Shown one piece after another: positions 21,161 through 30,130 of a DNA stretch of 64,000 nt. The position numbers were made by a program, and so were the translations under genes. This stretch comes from Saccharibacillus alkalitolerans (lineage in GTDB: Bacteria; Bacillota; Bacilli; Paenibacillales; Paenibacillaceae). The DNA is taken from contig NZ_JAAFGS010000008.1 of the NCBI RefSeq assembly GCF_011090185.1, positions 124,001 through 188,000 of the forward strand. The letters are read 5' to 3'. The first letter of the stretch is position 1, and every line of letters starts with the position of its first letter. Under the pieces are notes generated by a model. That model did not search any database. It was given only the letters and a program-made list of their open reading frames with translations, and had not been told where the DNA came from.

Positions 21161-22448
21161 ACTGGGAACGGTAATCGGCTTCACGTTCAAAAACAAAGTT
21201 CGTACCAAATCGTTCGTCATTACGACGCTGCTGTTGGCCCTGCTGATCACGATCGGGATTCATCTGCCGTTTATCATTCAGATGTTCGTGGGCGATGACG
21301 AAGGCGGAGACAACCGGATCGGAATCGCGGCGAACGGCCAGACGGAGATCGCGCAGCAGATCGAAGATTACGTCTCGGCGCTGCCGGGCAACGAAATTCA
21401 GTTCGCGGACCTGGAAGGCGGGGATGCCGCCGCGCTGAACAAGCAGGCGAAAGATCAGGATCTTAAAGGATACCTGACGATCGCGCCGAGCGAAGGCGCA
21501 GCGTTCCCGGCGGTCGAGTACGTCTCCGAAAACGGCTCCGTGCCGGCCGACGTGCAGGCGGTGCTGCAGCCGGCACTGGAAAGCGCCAAGACCCGATTCA
21601 TCACGGAAGGCGCGCTAAGCGACGAGCAGATTCGGCAGTTGACGACGCCGGTTCAGCTGAGCACGGTCAGCTACGATCAGTTGGCGGGAACCGGCGAGCA
21701 GAACGCGGACGGACCGGAAGGCGATAAGTTCAATCCGATGAACTTCATCACCGTCTACGTCCTGATGACGCTGTTCTTCTTCTCGGCGATGCTGACGGGC
21801 AACATGATCGCGTCGGAAGTCACTTCGGAGAAGAGTTCGCGCGTCATGGAAATTCTGATCACGAGCGTATCGCCGCTGACCCAGATGTTCGGAAAAGTCA
21901 TCGGGGTATTCCTGGTCGGACTGCTGCAGATCGGCGTGTTCGGTCTCACGATCGCGATCAACCTGATGCTGCCGTACAACCGCGAGGTGCTGGCCGGCTT
22001 CGATCTCGACTTCTCGCAGATGCCGTTCGATGTCCTGGCTTACGGACTGGTCTTCTACGTCCTCGGCTACTTCCTGTACGCTCTGCTGTACGCGGCCGTC
22101 GGGTCGATCGTCAGCCGGACCGAGGATCTCGGCCAGGCGGTCACGCCGCTGACCATGCTGTCGCTGGCCGCGTTCTATATCGGGATCTTCAGCCTGAACA
22201 ATACCGATTCGCTGCTGATGAAAATTTCGTCGTTCGTGCCGTTCACGTCGCCGACGACCATGATCGCGCGGATCGGCCTGGGCGAGATCGCCTTCTGGGA
22301 AATCGCGGTATCGCTTGCGCTGCTGCTGGCGTCGATCTTCTTCTTCGGCTGGCTGTCGGCGAAGATCTACCGCACAGGGGTGCTGATGTACGGCAAGCGC
22401 CCTTCAATGAAAGAACTGCGCAAAGCGATGAAGGCTTACAAGATTTAA
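21153..22448 (+). CDS. ABC-2 type permease (NatB/YhaP-like)
   Basis: Membrane partner of the preceding ATPase, 431 residues. It has one N-terminal TM (about 20-42), an extracytoplasmic domain of about 170 residues and then five to six TMs with FFFSAMLTGNMIASEVTSEKSSRVMEIL, the ABC-2/NatB hallmark. ATG 21153 is preferred; an in-frame GTG lies at 21144. It is the last gene of the operon and is followed by a GC hairpin. Confidence 0.9.
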   Translation: MNRLGTVIGFTFKNKVRTKSFVITTLLLALLITIGIHLPFIIQMFVGDDEGGDNRIGIAANGQTEIAQQIEDYVSALPGNEIQFADLEGGDAAALNKQAKDQDLKGYLTIAPSEGAAFPAVEYVSENGSVPADVQAVLQPALESAKTRFITEGALSDEQIRQLTTPVQLSTVSYDQLAGTGEQNADGPEGDKFNPMNFITVYVLMTLFFFSAMLTGNMIASEVTSEKSSRVMEILITSVSPLTQMFGKVIGVFLVGLLQIGVFGLTIAINLMLPYNREVLAGFDLDFSQMPFDVLAYGLVFYVLGYFLYALLYAAVGSIVSRTEDLGQAVTPLTMLSLAAFYIGIFSLNNTDSLLMKISSFVPFTSPTTMIARIGLGEIAFWEIAVSLALLLASIFFFGWLSAKIYRTGVLMYGKRPSMKELRKAMKAYKI

Positions 22449-22473
22449 AATCCGGTAACGAAGCCGATAGGAA

Positions 22474-22510
22474 AAGGGGCAAGGCCGGCAGGAAACGGCT
22501 TTGTCCCTTT
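22474..22510 (+). terminator. Probable terminator hairpin
   Basis: AAAGGGGCAAGGCCG pairs with CGGCTTTGTCCCTTT around a short loop. The T-run is short (CCCTTTC), so termination may be partial. Confidence 0.45.
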
Positions 22511-22605
22511 CGGCTGTTTGCCGCCGCCGCGCGTTATGCGGAGGGGACGAAGCCCTGGCAGGATAGGACGACGACAAACAATTGCGAGAACTATGGAGGT
22601 GAAGT

Positions 22606-23223
22606 ATGCGGATCTTAATCTTGGGCGCAACCGGGCGAGTCGGCAGCGTCATCACGAGCCTAGCCCTGAACGACGGACATGAAGTGACGGCGCTGGTGCG
22701 CGAAGCGGGGAAGATTCAATCCCATGACCGTCTGAATATCCTTCAAGGCGACGCCTGCGACGAATCGGACGTCGGACGCGCGGCGGAAGGGGCAGACGTC
22801 GTGTTCAGCGCGCTCAACACCGACGGAACCACGACGCTCAGCGACAGCATGCCGATCATCATCAACGTCATGCGCGAAGCCGGCATCCGGCGCATCGTGA
22901 CGATCGGCACGGCCGGAATCCTGCAAAGCCGTACCGAACCGGAGCTGCTGCGCTATCAATCCGGCGAATCCAAACGCCGATCGACCCGCGCCGCCGAAGA
23001 GCACCGCCGCGTGTACGAGCTGCTGAAAGCTTCCGATCTGGACTGGACGATCGTCTGCCCGACGTACCTGCCGGACGGCGAACGCTTGGGCCGCTTCCGC
23101 TCGGAGCGCGATTATTTGCCGGAAGGCGGTACGGAGATTTCGGTCCCGGACACGGCGGAGTTCGCGTACGGGCAGATCGGGGATCGCCGTTATATCGGCG
23201 CCCGGGTAGGGCTGGCTTACTGA
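22606..23223 (+). CDS. NAD(P)H-binding Rossmann-fold protein (SDR/NmrA-like)
   Basis: Probable atypical short-chain dehydrogenase or flavin-reductase-like protein of unknown substrate, 205 residues. The N-terminal nucleotide-binding motif is LILGATGRVGS at 4-14, followed by VTALVRE and GDACDESDV. A TIGTAGIL segment marks the central strand. It resembles Bacillus YwnB-type proteins. AGGTGA precedes the ATG by a few bases. It is monocistronic in appearance. Confidence 0.85.
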   Translation: MRILILGATGRVGSVITSLALNDGHEVTALVREAGKIQSHDRLNILQGDACDESDVGRAAEGADVVFSALNTDGTTTLSDSMPIIINVMREAGIRRIVTIGTAGILQSRTEPELLRYQSGESKRRSTRAAEEHRRVYELLKASDLDWTIVCPTYLPDGERLGRFRSERDYLPEGGTEISVPDTAEFAYGQIGDRRYIGARVGLAY

Positions 23224-23489
23224 CGGAACCTTTTTCCTTATCGAGGTCCAAGTCGAGTCTATTCGGATTACCTACATGAATTCCCCCGACTTGAGTTACA
23301 ATCATGTGCGAGTGTATACGCCGATTCGGTATGAGGATAAAAAGATCGGCTGCCATGAATTAGGGTTGAACTTTGGCGGCGAGGCGGCAGACGATTACTT
23401 CGTCATCAAGCAGCCGAGGATCCGCAAGCTGAACTTTTCATCTTTTCCGAACGTATTGAAGCGCGCCCCTCTCATCCCGCTTCCAAAAG

Positions 23490-23498
23490 TGGTACAAT
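23490..23498 (+). promoter_or_regulatory. Extended -10 promoter for GNAT gene
   Basis: TGGTACAAT gives TGn followed by TACAAT, 105 bases before the GTG start at 23603. There is no convincing -35. Confidence 0.4.
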
Positions 23499-23602
23499 CG
23501 AGTGTGAAACCGGAGTGCTTCTCGCCCGTAAGGGTAAGAGACCGACGGATTCCGGTTCATTCAACAAAACGTATAACGCAGAATGAGAGGTTACGATTAG
23601 GT

Positions 23603-24007
23603 GTGGAAGTTAAGTTAATTACCAAGGAACAAGCATGGCAGCTGCGGCATCAGGTCATGCGGCCGACAGAAGAATTCGATTACATCAAGCTGCCCGACGA
23701 CGACGAAGGGCTGCATTACGGGCTGTTCGACGGCGGAGAGCTGGTATCCGGGGTATCGCTGTTCGTCCAGGGAAAAGAAGCGCAGTTCCGCAAGTTCGCG
23801 ACGCTGACCGAGCGGCAGAACTGCGGCTACGGCAGCAGGCTGCTGACCCATGTGCTCAAAGAAGCGAAGCGCCGCGGCGTCAAGCAGATCTACTGCAACG
23901 CCAGAGTGAACAAGGTGTCGTTCTACGAGAAGTTCGGCTTGTCGAAGACGGATGTCGTGTTCAACAAGGGCGGCAAAGATTACGTAGTCATGGAGCGGAG
24001 CTGCTAA
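23603..24007 (+). CDS. GNAT-family N-acetyltransferase
   Basis: Acetyl-CoA-dependent acetyltransferase of unknown substrate, 134 residues. The fold is compact: LITKEQAWQLRHQVMRP at the start, FRKFATLTERQNCGYGSRLLTHVLKEAKRRG as motif A for acetyl-CoA, and NARVNKVSFYEKFGLSK as motif B. It begins at GTG 23603. The frame is open to 23276, but the upstream part reads like non-coding DNA and contains a promoter element, so I reject that start. A strong terminator follows. Confidence 0.85.
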   Translation: MEVKLITKEQAWQLRHQVMRPTEEFDYIKLPDDDEGLHYGLFDGGELVSGVSLFVQGKEAQFRKFATLTERQNCGYGSRLLTHVLKEAKRRGVKQIYCNARVNKVSFYEKFGLSKTDVVFNKGGKDYVVMERSC

Positions 24008-24049
24008 AACTTGAATCGTGATCGATATGCGGCATTTTCATATGCGGCA

Positions 24050-24094
24050 GGCCGTCCTTTCGGCGCTTCGGCGATGAAGGACGGCCTTTTTTTG
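24050..24094 (+). terminator. Intrinsic terminator after GNAT gene
   Basis: GGCCGTCCTT (24050-24059) pairs with AAGGACGGCC (24077-24086), inner CGGCGCTTCGGCG, followed by seven T. Confidence 0.88.
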
Positions 24095-24131
24095 CGTAAA
24101 AATCCGCGCCCTCCCGCAGATGCCGTTTCAT

Positions 24132-24161
24132 TTGCTAAAATTGCGCGCGTTTCGGTAAAAT
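24132..24161 (+). promoter_or_regulatory. Probable promoter of YitT-family gene
   Basis: TTGCTA at 24132-24137, 18-base spacer, TAAAAT at 24156-24161. The -10 region GGTAAAATAGAAGTT recurs almost exactly at 49185, upstream of the queG fusion. Confidence 0.6.
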
Positions 24162-24253
24162 AGAAGTTAGGGCTTTGATCCGCGGCGCGTGAACGTATCG
24201 CTCGTCAGCTTCTCGGCAAACGGGAGGACGCGCGTTAAGAAGGGGGAAATGCA

Positions 24254-25153
24254 ATGCAGCAAGTTAAAGCGTCAACCGCAAAGCCGGGCAAACCGAATAA
24301 GGCGAACCAGCTGGCAAAAATCGTCTCCAGGGTACTGCTGATCGTGATCGGCGCGGCGATCGCCGCTTACGGCCTCGAAGCCGTATTGATTCCCAACCGG
24401 GTCTCCGACGGAGGGGTGACGGGTCTCAGCATCGTGGGGTCGCAGCTCTTCGGCATGCCGCTGGGCCTGCTGATCGCGATCATCAACGTTCCGTTCGTAT
24501 GGCTCGGGTACAAGCAGATCGGCAAAAGTTTCGCCCTGTATTCGATGCTGGGCATCGCCTCTCTGGCAATCGGCACGACCCTGATGCATCATATTCCCGC
24601 GATCATCGAAGGCGACACGCTGCTCGTCACCGTAGTCGGCGGCATTATCATCGGCCTGGGCATGGGGATCGCGCTGCGCAACGGCGGGGCGCTGGACGGA
24701 ATCGATATGCTGGCGGTGCTGCTGTCGCGCAAGCTGCCGTTCGGCACGAGCGACCTGATCCTGTTCCTGAACACGTTCGTGTTCATCGTGGTATCGTTCG
24801 TATTCGGCCTGCAGGGCGCCATCTTGTCCGCGCTCGCTTACTTCATCGCTTCGAAGGTCATTCATATCGTCGAAGAGGGCCTGAGCGGCTCCAAGACGTT
24901 CAAGATCATCACCAACCGGCCCGAGACGATGGTCGAAACGATCCGCGACCGTCTCGGCCGAGGGGCCACCTATGCGGATGCCTACGGCGGCTACAGCAAC
25001 GAGCAGTTCAAGGAAATCACCTGCGTCATCAACCGGATGGAAGAGAGCAAGATCAAAGAAATCATTCACGAGATCGATCCCCAGGCTTTCGTGGTCGTCT
25101 ACGACGTGGCGGAAGTCAGAGGCGGCAATTTCAAAAAGAAAGACATTCACTAA
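24254..25153 (+). CDS. YitT-family membrane protein (DUF161-DUF2179)
   Basis: Multipass membrane protein of unknown transport role, 299 residues. Five to six TM helices (about 25-200) include GLEAVLIPNRVSDGGVTGLSI, diagnostic of YitT/DUF161, and LRNGGALDGIDMLAVLLSRK. A soluble C-terminal DUF2179 domain (about 210-290) contains FKIITNRPETMVETIRDRLGRGATYADAYGGYS and ends in VVVYDVAEVRGGNFKKKDIH. ATG 24254 follows GAAGGGGG. It is monocistronic with its own promoter. Confidence 0.93.
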   Translation: MQQVKASTAKPGKPNKANQLAKIVSRVLLIVIGAAIAAYGLEAVLIPNRVSDGGVTGLSIVGSQLFGMPLGLLIAIINVPFVWLGYKQIGKSFALYSMLGIASLAIGTTLMHHIPAIIEGDTLLVTVVGGIIIGLGMGIALRNGGALDGIDMLAVLLSRKLPFGTSDLILFLNTFVFIVVSFVFGLQGAILSALAYFIASKVIHIVEEGLSGSKTFKIITNRPETMVETIRDRLGRGATYADAYGGYSNEQFKEITCVINRMEESKIKEIIHEIDPQAFVVVYDVAEVRGGNFKKKDIH

Positions 25154-25328
25154 GGAACGCCGTCCGGCGCCCGGCAACGCGTCAAACGGTCTTCGCCTCG
25201 GAAGTTCGTGAAATCCGGCGAAACGAAAGTTATCCGCCTTGCGTTATATAGGAATAATGCTCGTTGGCGAGCGAATGAGGGTAATACAGATCGAAGGTCA
25301 AATTTCAGCCTAAGGAGAACACCATTTG

Positions 25329-26552
25329 ATGAAAAAACCATGGAAAAACATGCTGCTGTCCCTTAGCGTATCCGCGGGTCTGCTGGCTTCGTCCGTTCCG
25401 GCGTTCGCCGCCGGTCCTCCCGCCGGGTATGCGCAGACAACCGTCAAAGTGAACGGACAGGCGATCGAATACGCGTTCGGCGAAGCGATCGTGCGAAAAG
25501 GCGTGACTTACGTTCCGGTCAGACTGACTCTCGACGCATTGGGCACGAAAATGAAAGACATCCACAACGGAACGGTCCGCGTGATCGTGGACGGCAAAAC
25601 GGTGACGCTCGATACCGAAGCCGAGCTGATCGGAGGCGTATCGTTCATCCCGGTGCGGGCTTTGGCCGAAGTGTCCGGCTACGAAGTCCGCTGGGACCGC
25701 AAGACGAACACGGTGCTTCTGGTCTCCGAAGCGACGGGAGAAGCGGCTCGCGGCTTCCTGTGGGAAGTGAAAAACGGACCGACTACGGTCTATCTGGTCG
25801 GTTCGATGCACATCGCGGACGACAGCTTCTATCCGCTGCGCAAAGAGTTCGAGGAAGCCTTCGCCGAAGCCGATTATCTGGGCGTCGAGATCGACGTCAG
25901 CAAGGCGGCGGACGAAAAGCAGCAGCAGATGATTCTTTCGATGGGGACCTATCAGGACGGCACGACGCTGAAGGACCATATTTCCGCCGATACGTACAAA
26001 CAGCTTGGAGCGCTGCTCAAAAAAAACGGACTGCAGCCGAACGCTTTCGACAAGTTCAAGCCATGGGTCGTCGAGACGACGATCAGCAGCCTTCAGTCCA
26101 GCGGCGCCGGGTACGACGCGAGCGCGGGGATCGACTTGTACTTCATCCAGGAGGCGCTTAAGCGCAAAGTTCCGGTCCTGGAGTTGGAGTCTTACGAATC
26201 CCAGCTCGGCATGTTCAACGGGCTGTCCGACGGGCTGCAGGAGCGCAATCTGAAGGCGGCGATCGACAACTTCGACACGATTGCGGACAGCACCGACGAG
26301 ATGGCGGACATGTGGAAAAGCGGAGACGAGAAAGCGCTGCTTGAAATGACGAACAGCCTTGCCGAAGATCCCGAATATTACAAAGCGCTGCTGACCGATC
26401 GCAACGTCGGGATGGCCGACAAAATCGACGGCTATCTGAAGAGCGGCAAAGCGGAAGAGTACTTTATCGTCGTCGGCGCCGCGCATTATCCGGGGAACGA
26501 AGGCATCCTCAAGCTGCTTAAGGACAAAGGATACACCGTGACACGCAAATAA
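25329..26552 (+). CDS. Secreted TraB/GumN-family protein with copper-amine-oxidase-like N-terminal domain
   Basis: Extracytoplasmic protein, 407 residues. A signal peptide (KKPWKNMLLSLSVSAGLLAS, cleavage near AFA-AGPP) is followed by a stalk-type copper-amine-oxidase N domain (VKVNGQAIEYAFGEAIVRKGVTYVPVRLTLDALG..., about 40-135), a wall-associated module common in Paenibacillus. The TraB/GumN domain (about 145-405) has the YLVGSMHIADDSFYPL motif and ends VVGAAHYPGNEGILKLL. The family is thought to be metal-dependent and protease-like. TTG 25326 is an alternative start with slightly better spacing to AAGGAG. Confidence 0.88.
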   Translation: MKKPWKNMLLSLSVSAGLLASSVPAFAAGPPAGYAQTTVKVNGQAIEYAFGEAIVRKGVTYVPVRLTLDALGTKMKDIHNGTVRVIVDGKTVTLDTEAELIGGVSFIPVRALAEVSGYEVRWDRKTNTVLLVSEATGEAARGFLWEVKNGPTTVYLVGSMHIADDSFYPLRKEFEEAFAEADYLGVEIDVSKAADEKQQQMILSMGTYQDGTTLKDHISADTYKQLGALLKKNGLQPNAFDKFKPWVVETTISSLQSSGAGYDASAGIDLYFIQEALKRKVPVLELESYESQLGMFNGLSDGLQERNLKAAIDNFDTIADSTDEMADMWKSGDEKALLEMTNSLAEDPEYYKALLTDRNVGMADKIDGYLKSGKAEEYFIVVGAAHYPGNEGILKLLKDKGYTVTRK

Positions 26553-26588
26553 AACGGCAGGCAAGCGCGGCAAGCTTGAACCTGCGAC

Positions 26589-26640
26589 ACGCCTTCCGCA
26601 TGATCGTCCGCTTCTGCGCCGATTTTCGGAAGGCGTTTTT
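26589..26640 (+). terminator. Intrinsic terminator after TraB-like gene
   Basis: ACGCCTTCCG pairs with CGGAAGGCGT at 26627-26636 across a long loop, followed by TTTTAT. The large loop weakens the call. Confidence 0.6.
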
Positions 26641-26712
26641 ATGCGTACGGGGGAGGACGCGAAAAGCGCGGCTTTCTCGTTTATAACGAAATTTTTCGAA
26701 GGAGATTCTATC

Positions 26713-27375
26713 ATGCATGCTGCGAAAAAGCCTTACTCCGCTTCCCGGCCCGCCGGGCGGCCTGCTCCGCCGCGTTCGGGTAAACGCAAGAAACGGAAAA
26801 AAAGACGCGTCTGGCTGCCGCTCGCGATTTTTCTGCTTCTGCTGCTGGCCGCCTGGAAGGCGCTGGCTTTCTTCGGATTCGTGCCGGACGAGACCCGGGA
26901 GGATGCTCGCCTTGTCGGACTCCATCCGGAGGTCCGGGCGAAGGCGGATACCTTGATCCGGCAGGCAGCGGATAAAGGAATCGAGGTCGTGATCACGTCC
27001 GGGTTCCGCAGCGCCGAAGAGCAGGATCGGCTGTATCGGCAGGGCCGGGAAGACCCGGGGAATATCGTCACCAACGCGCGCGGAGGGCAGTCGTACCACA
27101 ATTACGGATTGGCGGTGGACTTCGCGCTGCGGGACGAAGCGGGAAAAATAGTCTGGGACATGGAAAGGGACGGCAACGGCAGCGGACGTTCCGATTGGAT
27201 GGAAGTCGTCGACCTGGCCAAGGCGTTCGGCTTCGAGTGGGGCGGGGACTGGAGCAACTTCCGCGATTACCCGCATCTTCAGATGGACTTCGGCTATACG
27301 CTGAGGCAGCTGCAGAACGGCAAATACCCGAAAGGATCGATAATCGAGGAGGCGCAGGAGCAGCAGAGGGATTGA
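26713..27375 (+). CDS. CwlK-like L-alanyl-D-glutamate peptidase (M15, membrane-anchored)
   Basis: Peptidoglycan endopeptidase predicted to cut L-Ala-D-Glu bonds. It has 220 residues from ATG 26713, 8 bases after AAGGAG; an upstream in-frame ATG at 26641 directly abuts a terminator and is rejected. A basic N-terminus (KRKKRKKRR) and one TM (WLPLAIFLLLLLAAW, about 35-50) give a type II anchor. The LAS-type domain has TSGFRSAEEQDRLYRQGR, SYHNYGLAVDFAL with the His and Asp zinc ligands, FEWGGDW, and YPHLQMDFG with the last His ligand. This matches Bacillus CwlK more than VanY. Confidence 0.9.
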   Translation: MHAAKKPYSASRPAGRPAPPRSGKRKKRKKRRVWLPLAIFLLLLLAAWKALAFFGFVPDETREDARLVGLHPEVRAKADTLIRQAADKGIEVVITSGFRSAEEQDRLYRQGREDPGNIVTNARGGQSYHNYGLAVDFALRDEAGKIVWDMERDGNGSGRSDWMEVVDLAKAFGFEWGGDWSNFRDYPHLQMDFGYTLRQLQNGKYPKGSIIEEAQEQQRD

Positions 27376-27419
27376 GCAGGGTTAGACGCAGCTCATTCTG
27401 CGCATTCGGTCTGCGTCCG

Positions 27420-28808
27420 CTACAGACTGCTCCGCAAAATCTCGAGTCCCCGTCTCAGCTCGTCCAGCGAGCCCGTCGAAGAAAGCGCGACGCGCAAATG
27501 CTGCTCCCGGCTTCCCGTTCCGACCAGGAAGCGGTCCGAATGGAACACCCTCACGCCTCTGGCGAGCAGGTCGCTCTCGAAGCGGGAAGCGTGCACGGGT
27601 TTCGGCAGGCGCAGCCAGCGGAAGAAGCTGAGCGGATGGCCCGGATCGTCCGGCTGCGGAAAATATTCGGCAAACAAATCGTTGGCGGACTTTGCCAGCG
27701 ATTTTTTGTATGCCACGATGTCGTCGGCCCTGCCCGAGACGATCAGCTCGCTGACGATTTCGGCGTCCAGCGACGAAGTCTTGACGTTGACGTGATAGAT
27801 CGATCGCAGCATGCGTTCCCGCATCGTGTCGTCGAACACGATGTAGGCGAGGCGGATGCCGGAGCAGATGGACTTGGTGGTGCTGCAAATATAGACGGTC
27901 CGCTCGGGCAGCATTTCGCGGACGGGAAGGCCGTCTTCGGCCGTCGTTCCCTGCAGCAGGGCGGCGTGAATATCGTCCTCGATCACGATCAGGTCATGCC
28001 TGGCGATCACCGAGGCAAGCTCCCGCCTGCGTTCGTTCGGCATGAAAATGGCGGTCGGATTGCAGCATGACGGCATCAGGAAGATGCCCTGGACGTCGGT
28101 GGAACGGCAGCAGGCCTCAAGCTCTTCCGGCAGCATGCCCGACCGGTCGCCGGGAACCGGGATCAGCTTGATGCGCAGCGATTTCGCGAGTTCGATAAAG
28201 TTGGAATAGGTGTGTTCGTCCACCGCGATCCGGCTGCCGGGCTCGAACAGGGCGAGCAGCGTCACGGTCAGCGCGTTCTGCGCGCCGGATACGATCGCCA
28301 CTTGGTCGGCATTCGCCGTAATGCCGAGGGGACGCATCCAGCGGAGCGCGGCTTCTTTTTGATGGGGAATGCCGTCCGGATTGTCGTAATTCAGAAACTG
28401 CTCCAGCCCGGCGCGCGCGGAGACCTTTCGAACCGCTTCCGTCACCATGAAGTTGCTCTGCTCGAACGAGGCGACGAGACCGAAATCGATGCATTCGACG
28501 GGCACCCGGTCCCTGGAGATCGTGACGGAGCGCACGGCGTTGGTGGAGACGAACGTGCCGCTTCCGGTCACGGCGTGCAGCAGCCCCTTCAGCTCGCAGG
28601 TCTTGTACGCCCGGGTTACGGTCGTGAAATTAATATCGAGAAAGTCGGCGAGCTCGCGCTGCGGCGGAAGCTTCGTACCCGGCGGCAGGAAGCCTTCCGT
28701 GATGTCCCGTTCCAGCATCCGCGCCAGCGAAAGATACACGGGACGTTCCAGTTCGCGGCGTTCGGGACGCCAGGACATGGGGTAATCGACAAAAGAATTG
28801 ATCGGCAT
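27420..28808 (-). CDS. MocR-type regulator (GntR HTH plus aminotransferase domain)
   Basis: Transcription factor with a PLP-binding aminotransferase-like effector domain, 462 residues. The GntR winged helix (about 20-90) has PGTKLPPQRELADFLDINFTTVTRAYK. The class I aminotransferase fold (about 110-455) contains SGAQNALTVTLLALF, the conserved PSCCNPT motif, and YICSTTKSICSGIRLAYIV with the PLP-linking Lys. ATG 28808 follows GAGGTG. It is divergent from azlCD, and the 31-bp dyad between them is a likely operator. A branched-chain amino acid-related effector is inferred from context. Confidence 0.93.
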   Translation of the reverse strand: MPINSFVDYPMSWRPERRELERPVYLSLARMLERDITEGFLPPGTKLPPQRELADFLDINFTTVTRAYKTCELKGLLHAVTGSGTFVSTNAVRSVTISRDRVPVECIDFGLVASFEQSNFMVTEAVRKVSARAGLEQFLNYDNPDGIPHQKEAALRWMRPLGITANADQVAIVSGAQNALTVTLLALFEPGSRIAVDEHTYSNFIELAKSLRIKLIPVPGDRSGMLPEELEACCRSTDVQGIFLMPSCCNPTAIFMPNERRRELASVIARHDLIVIEDDIHAALLQGTTAEDGLPVREMLPERTVYICSTTKSICSGIRLAYIVFDDTMRERMLRSIYHVNVKTSSLDAEIVSELIVSGRADDIVAYKKSLAKSANDLFAEYFPQPDDPGHPLSFFRWLRLPKPVHASRFESDLLARGVRVFHSDRFLVGTGSREQHLRVALSSTGSLDELRRGLEILRSSL

Positions 28809-28823
28809 ATCGCACCTCGTTAA

Positions 28824-28861
28824 ATTGTAATCCATACAATTATATCGTTGATTGTATGGAT
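28824..28861. promoter_or_regulatory. Candidate MocR operator between mocR and azlC
   Basis: A perfect 11-bp inverted repeat (ATCCATACAAT at 28830-28840 and ATTGTATGGAT at 28851-28861), separated by 10 bases. A third ATTGT half-site lies at 28824. The dyad overlaps a -10-like TATAAT for mocR on the minus strand and the -35 of azlC. Confidence 0.75.
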
Positions 28862-28876
28862 TTACGAGTCTAGAAT
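28848..28876 (+). promoter_or_regulatory. Probable azlCD promoter
   Basis: TTGATT (28848-28853), 17-base spacer, TAGAAT (28871-28876). The -35 is embedded in the MocR-type inverted repeat. Confidence 0.6.
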
Positions 28877-28916
28877 GAACGAAACGAGTTTGGATGCGAG
28901 GAGAGAAAAAGGCGAG

Positions 28917-29654
28917 ATGAACGATCATGCAGCTACAGGAGCGGGAGCGGCTTTCCGGTCGGCTTTTCCCGTCACCGTGCCGATCTTGGCCGGATTTATG
29001 TTTTTGGGCATCGCCTACGGCGTCTTCATGAACGTCTCGGGCTTCGGCGCCGGTTGGACGTTTCTGATGAGCCTGCTGATTTTTGCCGGTTCGATGGAGT
29101 TCGTGGCGGTGGGTCTGCTGCTCGGCGCGTTCAATCCGCTGGGCGCGCTGCTGCTGACGCTGATGGTGAACGCGCGGCATTTGTTTTACGGTTTATCCAT
29201 GCTGGAAAAGTATAAGGGCACGGGCTGGAAAAAGCCGTATCTGATCTTCGGGATGTGCGACGAATCGTTCTCGATCAACTATGCCGCCAAGATTCCCGAA
29301 GGCATCGACCGGGGATGGTACATGTTTTTCGTCACGCTGCTCAATCATGCGTACTGGGTGGCGGGAGCGACGATCGGCGGGCTGCTGGGGTCGTTTGTCG
29401 CGTTCGATCTGAAAGGACTGGAATTCGTGATGACCGCGCTGTTCGTCGTGATTTTCATGGAGCAGTGGATGAAGCAGAAGGTGCATGACAGCGCGCTGCT
29501 GGGCATCGGCATTTCGGTTCTCAGTCTGATCGTCTTCGGCGCGGATAAGTTCATCGTTCCGGCGATGATCGCCATTTTGGCCGTGCTGACGCTGACGCGC
29601 AAAGGCATGGAACGCAAAACGGCGGCTGCGGGAGAAGGAGGGGAGCGGGCATGA
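28917..29654 (+). CDS. azlC: Branched-chain amino acid exporter large subunit AzlC
   Basis: Membrane subunit of the AzlCD exporter for branched-chain amino acids and analogues. It has 245 residues. AzlC hallmarks are [45 protein letters not shown], and [16 protein letters not shown]. Six to eight hydrophobic helices are visible. ATG 28917 is chosen because the upstream ATG at 28875 lies in the promoter; its ribosome site is only moderate. It overlaps azlD by 4 bases, indicating translational coupling, and is controlled from the divergent mocR intergenic region. Confidence 0.92.
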   Translation: MNDHAATGAGAAFRSAFPVTVPILAGFMFLGIAYGVFMNVSGFGAGWTFLMSLLIFAGSMEFVAVGLLLGAFNPLGALLLTLMVNARHLFYGLSMLEKYKGTGWKKPYLIFGMCDESFSINYAAKIPEGIDRGWYMFFVTLLNHAYWVAGATIGGLLGSFVAFDLKGLEFVMTALFVVIFMEQWMKQKVHDSALLGIGISVLSLIVFGADKFIVPAMIAILAVLTLTRKGMERKTAAAGEGGERA

Positions 29655-29977
29655 CGATGACGGTAAGCCAGCAGATCATCATGATCGCGGTCGTCGTGCT
29701 CGGCACGATGGCGACGCGCTTCCTTCCGTTCCTGATCTTCCCGCCGGGCCGGCCGACGCCGGAATACGTCAAGTATCTCGGCCGGGTGCTGCCCGCCGCC
29801 GCGATCGGTCTGCTGGTCGTGTACAGCCTCAAAGACGTGAACGTGCTGGCCGGCAGCCGCGGGCTTCCCGAACTTGTGGCGGTGGCGGCGGTAGTTTGGC
29901 TGCATCTGTGGAAGAAAAACATGTTTCTGTCAATCGCGGCGGGGACTGTGCTGTATATGATTTTGATTCGACTGTGA
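29651..29977 (+). CDS. azlD: Branched-chain amino acid exporter small subunit AzlD
   Basis: Small membrane partner of AzlC, 108 residues with four hydrophobic segments. [15 protein letters not shown] and [21 protein letters not shown] match the AzlD family. It starts at ATG 29651 inside the azlC stop, with GAAGGAGG upstream. A good terminator follows at 29976. Confidence 0.92.
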   Translation: MTMTVSQQIIMIAVVVLGTMATRFLPFLIFPPGRPTPEYVKYLGRVLPAAAIGLLVVYSLKDVNVLAGSRGLPELVAVAAVVWLHLWKKNMFLSIAAGTVLYMILIRL

Positions 29978-30014
29978 ACAAGCCGCCTCTTAAAGAGGCC
30001 GCTTGTTTTTTTAG
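29976..30014 (+). terminator. Terminator of azlCD operon
   Basis: AACAAGC...CCTCTT pairs with AAGAGG...GCTTGTT around AAAG, followed by seven T. Confidence 0.83.
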
Positions 30015-30047
30015 GAGAAAGGAGCGGGCCGCTCGGTGCAGAAAAAG

Positions 30048-30081
30048 CGCGCACGGGGAAAAGCCCGGAAAAGTTCCGGGC
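30048..30081 (-). terminator. Terminator of ElaA-like GNAT gene
   Basis: GCCCGGAA (30063-30070) pairs with TTCCGGGC (30074-30081), loop of three. The minus-strand transcript then reads TTTTCC. Confidence 0.5.
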
Positions 30082-30130
30082 AGCCGATAAAGAGCTCGAA
30101 AAGGAAACGGGTGCGGCATGCGGGCACGGT

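Noticed and set aside
23276-23602. Upstream extension of the 23603 GNAT frame
   Set aside because: Adds 109 residues without a ribosome site, contains a promoter-like element, and does not fit GNAT length.
26641-26712. Earlier ATG start of the CwlK-like gene
   Set aside because: Directly follows a terminator T-run and has no ribosome site; ATG 26713 has AAGGAG at 8 bases.
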